Below are positions 1-6,959 of a stretch of DNA of 13,169 bases, piece after piece. The DNA is from JALOOE01 sp964423545 (lineage in GTDB: Bacteria > Chloroflexota > Anaerolineae > CG2-30-64-16). Made by a program: the position numbers and the translations under genes. The stretch lies in the NCBI GenBank assembly GCA_964423545.1, contig CAYRFV010000150.1:1-13169 (forward strand). The letters run 5' to 3'. The notes under the pieces were generated by a model. The model had not been told where the DNA came from. It was given only the letters and a program-made list of their open reading frames with translations, and ran no database searches. Numbering within the stretch: position 1 is the stretch's first letter; every line of letters begins with the position of its first letter.

Positions 1-2480
1 ATCGCTTCTTTCCCTTGCCGTGGTACAGATTGTCGGCGTGGTAGACCAACTCGGGATGGAGCCGGTCGCGGTAGGCCTCGTCGCTGCCGGGCTCCATGAT
101 CCAATCGACGATGTCCAGGCCGAAGCCCGCGTCGCGATAGCCGGTGGCCTTGTCCAACAACTGGGCCGCGCCCGTCTCCACTTCTTTGTGCTTGTAGGTC
201 CAGCGCCAGAGCAGGGCGAACTGGGTTTCCCGGTCCACGTCGCCCGCGTCCACGCCCTTCAGCGCTTCTTCCAGCGCGTGCTCCACCACGGCTTGACGCA
301 CCAGCGTCAGGAAGTTGCCGACCGAGACCGGCTGGCCGGAGCCGTAGCGCACTTCGCCGTAGCGGGAGAAGACGGAGAGGGCCGGCCCGATGGCGCTGAC
401 GAAGAAGTCCGCGCCGCCGATGCCGGCGGCCCAGAAGCGGGCGAGCGCGCGGCGCACCTCCTCGCGCATCTCGGGCAGGACCTTGTCCAGGTAGCCGATG
501 CTGGCGCCCAGGCGTTTGCGGCAGACCAGCATGATGTTGGAGGTCAGCACCGTGCCACCAAGCCATACAGCCTTAGCAGAGTTCTGTGTTTCCACCGGCC
601 AAGAGGCAGTCACTTGGAGACCAGCACCAATAAGGGCGCTGACGAGAGTTTCCCAAGCGCTGGTGGCCGTATGCGCGTACATAACCATCGCGATGCCATC
701 AGGCTTGAGCACCCGACGGACTTCGCTCAATGCCTGTCGCATCTTCTCTTCAAAGAATGTCTTGGCGGCAACATCTGAGTCATGCCGAGCGCGATCTTGA
801 GTAATCTCGGCGTTTTTAGGAGTCAACGACGCGGGGAAGTACTCGGGCAGGATGTCCTGCAAGGCTCGTCGTAGCCAGACATACTGCATATCTGCCAGGT
901 AACTATAGGGAACGCTGTCGTAGTAAGGGGGGTCGGTCAGTACAGCATCAAAGCTGGACTCGGAGAACTCCAAGTCGGCGGCATTGGCCCACTGCACGCG
1001 AATGGGTCTTCCAACACCGATCAGACGCTCAAGAGCGGGTAAGGCCCACTCATTTGTTCCGAGCCAGCTTCCACTGCCTGTGCCTATCGGGTTTACTTCG
1101 GGGTAGTCCCAAACCATCGCAATGCGATGACCACCCGTGGNNNNNNNNNNTCCCTGTATTATCCCACCTGCTCGCTTCAGAGCTGCGAAGTACTACGCGG
1201 CTGAGGGTGTATGCCAGAAAGAGTGATACTCCCGCTGCCGCGGCCGGACTAGCTCCTTGGGTGATCATGTTTCGATTGGCAGAGCGAATCCCCCGGATAA
1301 AGGCTGTCAAAGCTAGGCTTTGGCGTGGGGTAAACATCTGCCCCCAGGTTCGAACGCCATAGATTTGGGGGTATATCCCATACGCTCGGGGCGGTGGCAT
1401 TTCCTCGTCTGGGACCAAACTCAGGAACGGGTCATCGTGCTTCGCGTCAGCCTCTTGTAGCGCCTCTTGCGCTTCAGCGAATGCCTTCCGATCGGCTTCG
1501 GTTGCAGGTCGGAAAGAAACGCCTGACTCGTTTGGCTTGCTGCTGATGACGACCAGCATCATGCGTCCATCGCGGCCCGTCTCGAATTGAGCTTTCACTT
1601 CGTTCGGCGAGAGAGTCTGTGGGCAATGGAGACATCGCGCCGTGCCCCGCGAAGTTGTGCCATCGGAAGGGTTCTCACTGCGTGGCTTGCCTTCCACGAT
1701 CTGTACCTCCAACGTCCGGTTGGACTGAGGCACAAGACGGTAGAAGACCGGGGTTTTGCCGGCGCGCCGGCTCAGCCACCGTTGCCCTACCAATGGAATC
1801 TCAGCGCCGCAGGCAGGGTTGGTGCAGCGGACGGTCTTGGCCCAAAGATATGCTACCACACTGCCGCCGTCCGGTTCGGCCGGGTAGAAGCGCTGTAATT
1901 CAGGCCTGACCTGCTCCAGCACCCAGCGGCCCCACTCGCGGACGGCTTCCACCAGCTTGCCCTCGCGCCGGCTCTCCAGGAGCTGCATCTCGTCTCCTGA
2001 CACGGGCGGCAGGGGGAAGAGGGTATCGGCGAACCGCTGCGGGTAGTCGAGCACGCCCAGCATGGTCAAAAGCGCCACGGGGTTCAGGTCCATCGCGGTG
2101 GCGTCGCAGCCGAGCCGCAGCGCCTCCAGCGCCAGGGAGCCGCCGCCCGCGAACGGGTCGAGCACGGCCGGCGCTCGGCCGTCGTAGCGCTTCAGGATGC
2201 GCTCGCGCATCTCCTGAATGGCGGCTGAGTCTTTTTGGGGCGCCGTGTTCAGGATGCCGCGTCGGATCAGCGCCATCAGCTCATCGCGCTCTTTCTCCGT
2301 GTCCGGCGCGTCCACCAGCGCCGCGAAGGTCGCGGCGCGGCACGCGGCCAGCGGCTGCCGCGCATACCAGGTGTGCAGCGTGCGGATGTCGCCGATGCTG
2401 ACCGACTTGGAGCTTTCGGCGTTGATGTCTGCCAGGGGCAGGATCTCCTCGATCAGGCGCTTACGCGGTGTCTCGCTCAC
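1..2480 (-). CDS. DUF1156 (COG1743-type) adenine-specific DNA methylase; C-terminus off the window, split by an N gap
   Basis: Predicted N6-adenine DNA methyltransferase, probably the modification part of a defence system. The N-terminal DUF1156 segment (residues 7-60) contains HTWYARQPLAACRAA. The SAM-binding motif DPFAGGG is at 108-114, followed by DLNP at 131-134. A zinc ribbon has Cys219, Cys224, Cys283 and Cys286. Beyond the gap, the catalytic motif LTDPPYYDSVPYSYL lies at about 909-953. The frame left of the gap (codon first bases 1138, 1135 ...) has no stop down to the window edge, about 379 codons, whereas continuing the right-hand frame through the Ns gives a false stop near 1050. 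About 443 codons precede the gap, so at least 820 residues are present; the family is usually about 900-1000. The GTG start at 2480 overlaps the helicase stop (GTGA) and has an AGGAGGT ribosome site 6 bases upstream, so translation is probably coupled. Family assignment is firm; the defence role is inferred from the neighbour. Confidence 0.88.
1141..1150. other. assembly gap (ten Ns) inside the methylase gene
   Basis: Ten consecutive Ns interrupt the methylase gene. On the minus strand the last complete codon before the gap is followed by one base, and two bases precede the first complete codon after it. The true gap must therefore be a multiple of three for the gene to be intact, which ten is not. 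The number ten is most likely a placeholder. The apparent frameshift should not be read as a pseudogene. Confidence 0.95.
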
Positions 2481-5400
2481 AATGAGACCTCCTCATCGCT
2501 GACCGCGCGCCAGGTGCTTTCGGTGTAGACATACTTCACGTCGCCATGCAATTCGGCGTCAGGTTGCATCCGGGAAGCCGAGTCGCGTACGATGTTGAGC
2601 GTCGGCTTCCCAAGCGGATCAGAGACGATGTAAAGGTAATAACCGCCGCGAAGGTGCTGCGCAGCAATGCGCTCATTGCGGCCCAACAAGATCTGGCCGG
2701 TCGTCGTCCCTTTCACTTCGATGCAGCGCGGCCCGCCCGGGCCCATGCTATACAGATCATAAGGGTATTGCTTGTGCTCGCCGGTGACATTCTTCACTGC
2801 CCGGAGATGCTTCTGTTCATACAACTCAGCGTAAGCCATCGCTGCATCTTCGATCTTCCCTTTCATGTCCACAATATCCTGGTCGGGTGCTCCTTCGACC
2901 GGCAGGACCGCCGCCACCCCCAGCACTGCCGGCCAGACGAGAGAGCATGTCTCCTCATGTGTGAAGCGGTCTGCCAGCATCCGGAGCCTGGTTCTGGCGG
3001 CCGCGAGCCGCTCGTTCGCCTTATTCTCTTGTTCAGGATCCTCGCCGATGCCAAAGACCGCAATGTCGTAGGCTTCCTGCGCCTCGGCCAGGGCGCGTCG
3101 AGCATCGGCCAACATCGGCTCGCGGCGCATCGTGACGGTGTCCTGCCGGCCTAAGCGCGTCTGGTTCACCCATGCCAACTGCTGCCGGGCCAGGCTCCAG
3201 TTCAGAACAGGCTTGGGGTCCATGCTGAGGGCCAAGAGCGAAGCCGGCACCGCATGACCACCAAAAACCGGGATGAGCGCGCCCAGCGCATAGGCAGGCG
3301 CGGCCGTATTGGCCTCGGCCGTTTGCCGCACTGCAAAGATGTTGCTGGCCACCGGATCGCCGCACCCGTCCTGGGTGGATGCCAAGACGAACCATAGCAG
3401 ATAGGCCTGACCGGGAGGAAGCTCCGGGTCCAGAAACACCGAACCTTTCGGCAGTTGCCCGCGCCACTCATCGGCCACAAAGCGAAGCAGCCCGTCCAGG
3501 AATGGACTGCCAAGGCCGACATAATGAATGCCGGCCCCGGCTTCGATAGCATCCGGACGGAAGGATAACAGCGCGAGCTCACCGGCTCGCAACCCCAAGC
3601 GCCGAGCCAGGTTTTGGCCCTGGAGTTCAAGGCGGATGACGGCCGCGTCGCCCGGGTCCGTATCCTTCCCGTCTGCCGCTTGCGGTCGTTCGCTACGCTC
3701 GGTCAGCACATCCACTGCGAAGTGCTGGGCATATTCGGGGGTCAGGCGCGATTGTCGGGAACGTTCGCGGAGCGGCTCGTATCTTACGGGGTCCAAGTGC
3801 TTTGCCGGTTTGTGCCAGCCCTTGACGCGTGGCGCCCCTTTTGCGGTGGCGGCAATCAGCTCCGCGAGCGCCTTCTGCCCGGACGCCGCATCTGGGGCTG
3901 CCAACGCGACTTTTGCCATCAGCTTTTTCAGGTCCACATCGGCGACCAGGGTGCTGACCACGTCGAAGACCTGATCGCCAAGGTCCTTTTCCATGTTCTT
4001 GAGGCGGTCAATCAGCCCCGTCAGCACGACGCCTTCGCGCGTATCCGCGATGGCCAGGTTGTAGATGTGAGCGACGCGTTTCTGCCCGTAGCGATGGATG
4101 CGGCCCATGCGCTGCTCCAGGCGCGTGGGTACCCAGGGCAGGTCATAATTGACCATATTGGCGCAGAACTGCAGGTTGATGCCCTCGCCGGCCGCCTCAG
4201 TGGCGACCATGACTTGCGCCCTGTGCTCGAACTCCCATTCGGCGCGAATACGGGCGTCCTGCGCCATCGAACCTTCAATCTGGGTTACGCGGAAGCCCTG
4301 CTTCACGAACTCGGCGCGCAGGAAGTCCAGCGTGTCTTTGAACTCAGTGAATACCAACAGCTTTTCTCTGCCATCCGGACGAATACCGGTCTCTTCCATG
4401 ATCTGCTTGAGCTTGCGCAGCTTGAGTTCCGGCCCTTCCGCCTGCACTTCGCTGGCAAGGCTGATCAGCTCGGCCAGCCGTTTGGCTTCTTTGGCTCGCG
4501 CCTCCTTGGTCTTGGCAGGGGTGATGCCCAGGGCGGCTTTCTCGGCTTCCCAGCGATCTGCTTCCGGCGCATCCTCATCCGGTGAACCGATCGGACTCCC
4601 TTCTGCTGCTCCTGCGAGGACCAACTCGCGCCGGCGTTTGAGGGAAATGATCAACGCCGCCAGACTGGACGCCATCCGCCGCTGGAGAATGGTCATCGCG
4701 AACTCGACGTTGACCCGCTCTTGCGCCGACAGCTTCTCCGCGGCCTTGTACGTCTTGGACACGTAGTCGGTGAGCTGGTTGTACAACTCCGCCTCTAGCG
4801 GCCGCTCAGTAATGCTGCTCCACCGCGACTCGACGACACGGGGCTTGAAGAGTTTCTGCCCATCGAAGCCCACCATCTCTTCTTTCATGCGCCGCCACAT
4901 CAGCGGGTTCTCGCTCTGTCCGCCGGACTGGACCACTTGCGCGTCGTGGATGTCCGGATCGAGGAGTTGGAGCAGCCTGGTGAAGTTAACCGGGTCACCC
5001 TTGTGCGGTGTTGCCGTTGCCAAAACCAGGTGCCGCGTCTGAGCAGCCAGGATTTGGCCCAACTGGTAGGCTTGCGTGGCCCGGTCTTCGTAGCCGGCCA
5101 TGTGGTGAGCCTCGTCCACGATGACCAGGTCCCACGGTACGGCTGCCAGGGTCGCCCGGATGTGCGGCTGGCGGGCGAAGGCTACCGAGGTCACAACGTT
5201 GGAGTTCCGCAACCAGGCGGCGTTATCCCCCTTCAAGACCTGACTGTCAACCTCCTCGAAGCGCTCCCCGAACTTTGCGGCCATCTCGCGTTTCCATTGG
5301 GTCACCAGGCCGGCAGGCGCCACGATAAGCGTGCGTAGATCGGGCTGGCGCAGCCGCAGCTCCTTATGGAGCAGACCGCAGATGATGGTCTTGCCGGCTC

Positions 5401-5773
5401 CTGCGTCGTGCGCCAAGAGGTGGCGGATGGTGGGTTGCGGAAGCATGACATCATAGACCGCTTCCAGTTGATGGGGGAGCAGGTCCACCAGGCAGTTGTT
5501 GGTGGCTACAAGGGGATCGCACGAGTAGGCGAGCTTCAACCGTTCGGCTTCAATCAGCAGACGCCACACATCGGCATCCGCGCTGAAGTCCGGGCGCCAG
5601 GATGTGGCCGCGACAGGCATCTCCTTAGGCCACAGCACCGTCGAGTAATGCCGGCCAGAGTCCAGGCCAACCGCCTCAACGGTGATGAAGCCGTACTCGG
5701 AAGTTGCTTCAGATAGGACGCGGACAGGTTCAGGCCATTGAGGGCCAGCGAGCGTTTTGGTCATGCATGCCAC
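2477..5773 (-). CDS. SNF2/SF2 helicase with C-terminal DUF3883 domain (defence-type)
   Basis: Large ATP-dependent DNA translocase of 1098 residues. Walker A is AHDAGAGKT at 121-129, motif Ia is TLIVAP near 148, DEAH is at 220-223, and TATPHKGD is at 253-260. The second RecA-like domain has LLVFTEF near 472, ATEAAGEGINLQ at 524-535 and QRMGRIHRYGQ at 554-564. Residues 380-460 form a charged insert. Residues 640-990 are not recognised but include an Ala/Glu/Arg-rich, probably coiled-coil stretch (ADARRALAEAQEAYD). DUF3883 covers about 995-1075, with D1006 and E1019-V-K1021 in a D...ExK arrangement like PD-(D/E)xK nucleases. The organisation resembles the SNF2 helicases of DISARM-type loci, but subtype cannot be decided. 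Start is GTG 5773 or the in-frame ATG at 5764; neither has a clear ribosome site. It is the first gene of an operon with the overlapping methylase. Confidence 0.9.
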   Translation of the reverse strand: MACMTKTLAGPQWPEPVRVLSEATSEYGFITVEAVGLDSGRHYSTVLWPKEMPVAATSWRPDFSADADVWRLLIEAERLKLAYSCDPLVATNNCLVDLLPHQLEAVYDVMLPQPTIRHLLAHDAGAGKTIICGLLHKELRLRQPDLRTLIVAPAGLVTQWKREMAAKFGERFEEVDSQVLKGDNAAWLRNSNVVTSVAFARQPHIRATLAAVPWDLVIVDEAHHMAGYEDRATQAYQLGQILAAQTRHLVLATATPHKGDPVNFTRLLQLLDPDIHDAQVVQSGGQSENPLMWRRMKEEMVGFDGQKLFKPRVVESRWSSITERPLEAELYNQLTDYVSKTYKAAEKLSAQERVNVEFAMTILQRRMASSLAALIISLKRRRELVLAGAAEGSPIGSPDEDAPEADRWEAEKAALGITPAKTKEARAKEAKRLAELISLASEVQAEGPELKLRKLKQIMEETGIRPDGREKLLVFTEFKDTLDFLRAEFVKQGFRVTQIEGSMAQDARIRAEWEFEHRAQVMVATEAAGEGINLQFCANMVNYDLPWVPTRLEQRMGRIHRYGQKRVAHIYNLAIADTREGVVLTGLIDRLKNMEKDLGDQVFDVVSTLVADVDLKKLMAKVALAAPDAASGQKALAELIAATAKGAPRVKGWHKPAKHLDPVRYEPLRERSRQSRLTPEYAQHFAVDVLTERSERPQAADGKDTDPGDAAVIRLELQGQNLARRLGLRAGELALLSFRPDAIEAGAGIHYVGLGSPFLDGLLRFVADEWRGQLPKGSVFLDPELPPGQAYLLWFVLASTQDGCGDPVASNIFAVRQTAEANTAAPAYALGALIPVFGGHAVPASLLALSMDPKPVLNWSLARQQLAWVNQTRLGRQDTVTMRREPMLADARRALAEAQEAYDIAVFGIGEDPEQENKANERLAAARTRLRMLADRFTHEETCSLVWPAVLGVAAVLPVEGAPDQDIVDMKGKIEDAAMAYAELYEQKHLRAVKNVTGEHKQYPYDLYSMGPGGPRCIEVKGTTTGQILLGRNERIAAQHLRGGYYLYIVSDPLGKPTLNIVRDSASRMQPDAELHGDVKYVYTESTWRAVSDEEVSL

Positions 5774-5857
5774 GCCGGAAGGGATCGCGTTTGATGGGCC
5801 CGGGAGGCACAGCCGGACCCGCTAGTTCCACCACGTCAAAGTAGATCAAGGCACTCG

Positions 5858-5887
5858 ATTTTACCACGCGCGGCGATTCACAGCCAA
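5858..5887 (-). promoter_or_regulatory. predicted promoter of the helicase-methylase operon
   Basis: On the minus strand TTGGCT (5887-5882) and TAAAAT (5863-5858) are separated by 18 bases, a good match to a vegetative sigma-70-type promoter. The expected transcription start is near 5850, leaving a 5' leader of about 77-86 bases before the helicase start codons. The surrounding sequence is locally AT-rich compared with the coding regions. Assigned from pattern only. Confidence 0.42.
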
Positions 5888-5898
5888 GTCCAGCGAAC

Positions 5899-6201
5899 AT
5901 GGCAGCGTTCTTTCGCTCGGTTGATCCGAACAGAAGTGCTATGATGGGATCACCGAAACTCCTGCGGGATGCAACTGACGGGCATGTTCGCACCATCCTC
6001 TTCGTCCGACCGATTCCATGCGGTAAGTGCGGGGCTGCGCTCCGGTCGGGTCAAACTGAGGCCTTCGAGTGTACGCTTGACGAGTCGACGCCGGCCTCCG
6101 GCATCGACTGCACTGGCCCCGGAGAACCGCTGGTGGACGACGCGGTTCTCAATCTGCTGACCGCCATTTTGTCCGAGAAGCTGCCAGGGCGGTTGACTTG
6201 A
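5899..6201 (+). CDS. possible small hypothetical protein (about 86-100 aa)
   Basis: A plus-strand reading frame between the defence operon and the candidate small RNA. Possible starts are ATG 5899, 5941 or 5944; none has a convincing ribosome site. The second half reads like a protein: a Cys pair (PCGKCG), further Cys residues in FECT and DCTG, and an amphipathic end VDDAVLNLLTAILSEKL. Its later codons have mostly G or C in the third position. The four Cys could form a small zinc site, but spacing fits no family I recognise. The opposite strand is also open here, so it may be chance. Confidence 0.3.
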   Translation: MAAFFRSVDPNRSAMMGSPKLLRDATDGHVRTILFVRPIPCGKCGAALRSGQTEAFECTLDESTPASGIDCTGPGEPLVDDAVLNLLTAILSEKLPGRLT

Positions 6202-6258
6202 GCTTGACGCAAGGCATGAAAAGGCGGTGCGCGGCGGGTCTGGCCCTGGCTTTATGGG

Positions 6259-6288
6259 CTGCCAGAAAAGGCAGGGACGTGGTATCAT
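6259..6288 (+). promoter_or_regulatory. predicted promoter for the candidate RNA
   Basis: CTGCCA (6259-6264) and TATCAT (6283-6288) are 18 bases apart, with transcription expected to begin about 6 bases further on. The -35 element lies inside a small inverted repeat, CTGCC-agaaaa-GGCAG (6259-6274). The -10 is good (5 of 6) and the -35 moderate (4 of 6). Confidence 0.38.
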
Positions 6289-6537
6289 CAGGGGCACAGA
6301 CGCGGCGGGTCACCGTCGCGTTTGGCCCCTGTAGAGGTGAGAGACCCCGCGGCGGGATAGAGGAGAGCGAGCTTAGCGGGTAAAGAGAAGCGATCTGACT
6401 GAATCACAGCCAGGCGGGAAATCCGATCATTGCGGTGCAGGAATGAGGGATCGACAGATGCTGGCCGAGTGGATGTTTTTGGCACACCATGTTGAAGTTT
6501 GAAAATAGGGCCAAAAAAGGGGCCTTTTAGCTCTGTC
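6289..6537 (+). ncRNA. candidate structured non-coding RNA of unknown class
   Basis: This stretch of about 250 bases has no convincing ORF but has a predicted promoter just before it and a terminator at its end. It opens with a strong two-part hairpin: CAGGGGC (6289-6295) pairs with GCCCCTG (6325-6331), and inside it ACGCGGCGG (6300-6308) pairs with CCGTCGCGT (6313-6321) around a GTCA loop. Further on, CCCGC (6346-6350) can pair with GCGGG at 6352-6356 or 6376-6380, two competing pairings. I looked for hallmarks of RNase P RNA, SRP RNA, tmRNA, T-box leaders and common riboswitches and found none. No gene follows on the plus strand before the terminator, so a free small RNA is more likely than a leader. 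Confidence 0.3.
6507..6528. terminator. bidirectional intrinsic terminator
   Basis: GGCC (6509-6512) pairs with GGCC (6521-6524), extended by G-T and A-T pairs, with an A-rich loop. TTTT follows on the plus strand, and CTATTTTC follows on the minus strand. It lies 13 bases beyond the 3' end of tRNA-Arg on the minus strand and ends the candidate RNA on the plus strand. The stem is short, about 6 pairs. Confidence 0.5.
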
Positions 6538-6540
6538 TAG

Positions 6541-6613
6541 CACCCCCAGCAGGATTCGAACCCGCGGCCTTCTGATCCGAAGTCAGACGCTCTATCCACT
6601 GAGCTATGGGGGC
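6541..6613 (-). tRNA. tRNA-Arg (anticodon TCG)
   Basis: Full cloverleaf of 73 bases. The acceptor GCCCCCA pairs with TGGGGGT, with a terminal G-T pair. The D arm is GCTC-AGTGGATA-GAGC. The anticodon stem TCTGA/TCAGA encloses the loop CTTCGGA, giving anticodon TCG for CGA-family Arg codons. The T arm is GCGGG-TTCGAAT-CCTGC. CCA is not encoded: the discriminator G is followed by CTAG. It is transcribed from its own promoter at 6650-6679 and ends at the terminator around 6507-6528. Its 3' end faces the defence operon. Confidence 0.96.
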
Positions 6614-6649
6614 GCGCGGCAGATGGTTGAAGCCGTCTGCATGGCCCCT

Positions 6650-6679
6650 ATCATAGCACGCCTGGCGCGATAACGCCAA
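6650..6679 (-). promoter_or_regulatory. predicted promoter of tRNA-Arg
   Basis: On the minus strand TTGGCG (6679-6674) and TATGAT (6655-6650) are 18 bases apart. Transcription would begin near 6643, giving a leader of about 30 bases before the mature tRNA. The leader contains a small inverted repeat (GCAGA...TCTGC), probably removed during 5' processing. Confidence 0.6.
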
Positions 6680-6684
6680 ACGCA

Positions 6685-6720
6685 ACTGGCCGCGCACGGC
6701 GCGGCCAGTCACGGCGCGGC
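6685..6720. repeat. perfect 11-bp hairpin with an overlapping direct repeat
   Basis: ACTGGCCGCGC (6685-6695) and GCGCGGCCAGT (6699-6709) are perfect inverted copies around a 3-base spacer. The 11-base word CACGGCGCGGC then occurs twice, at 6695-6705 and 6710-6720, a 15-base period. The hairpin ends only 5 bases from the -35 element of the tRNA-Arg promoter, in a region with no gene. It has no T-run, so a simple intrinsic terminator is unlikely. A protein-binding site is possible. Confidence 0.6.
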
Positions 6721-6798
6721 TGATGCAGCCCCACAGGCAGTCGTCCGTTGCGGTTGCGCGGTCGTCCGGCAGCGCGGTTCGGGTCGCGGCCCTACTGT

Positions 6799-6833
6799 GC
6801 CGCGCGCCGGAGTTGCGCCGCGCGCCGGAGTTG
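6799..6833. repeat. two tandem copies of a 17-base GC-rich unit
   Basis: The unit GCCGCGCGCCGGAGTTG occurs at 6799-6815 and again at 6817-6833, an 18-base period. The closing TTG of the second copy doubles as the start of the predicted rel -35 element. The reading frame of rel is open through this region, but the encoded extension would be low-complexity, so I treat it as upstream non-coding DNA. Confidence 0.7.
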
Positions 6834-6859
6834 TGCAGCGGGCCACTCTGCGCGATAAT
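6831..6859 (+). promoter_or_regulatory. predicted promoter of rel
   Basis: TTGTGC (6831-6836) and GATAAT (6854-6859) are separated by exactly 17 bases. Transcription would start near 6866, about 94 bases before the rel ATG. The -10 is good and the -35 weak, which fits a promoter needing an activator, possibly one acting through the upstream tandem repeat. Confidence 0.4.
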
Positions 6860-6959
6860 TCCGGGCAGGACAACGTACGGGCAACGACATGCAACGGCGC
6901 CAGCGACGAGCTGGCGTTCCTTGTCTGGAGCCCCCAGGCGCAGCGCGCAAAGGGTGACC

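Noticed and set aside
20..778. Long open frame on the plus strand, 252 codons
   Set aside because: It is antisense to the C-terminal half of the methylase. Its protein is rich in Ala, Gly, Arg and His without any motif, whereas the minus strand holds the DPPYYD motif and clear methylase sequence.
1050..1140. Apparent C-terminus of the methylase after the N-run
   Set aside because: This continuation is in the wrong frame, produced by the placeholder gap length. The correct frame reads TGGHRIAMVWDYPEVNPIG and stays open to the window edge.
3614..4585. Plus-strand open frame of 323 codons
   Set aside because: It lies opposite the helicase core, including motifs V and VI, and shows no recognisable domain; it is a shadow of high-GC coding sequence.
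5730..5996. Minus-strand open frame upstream of the helicase
   Set aside because: It overlaps the helicase start and the predicted promoter, lacks a ribosome site and has no protein-like pattern.
6198..6383. Short plus-strand frame before the candidate RNA
   Set aside because: It starts with TTG without a ribosome site and crosses the predicted promoter and first hairpin of the RNA; the translation is not protein-like.
6289..6537. RNase P RNA, SRP RNA, tmRNA, T-box or common riboswitch
   Set aside because: I looked for the conserved cores of these families, such as the P4 sequences of RNase P, the GGAA-loop core of SRP RNA and the T-box GG(T/A)ACCGCG, and found none.
6799..6833. Possible CRISPR repeats
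   Set aside because: Only two 17-base copies with a single base between them; there is no spacer and no third copy.
6723..6959. N-terminal extension of rel by 79 codons
   Set aside because: The extension translates a 17-base tandem repeat and GC-rich spacer, has no family similarity, and ATG 6960 has a ribosome site and the normal start of the family.
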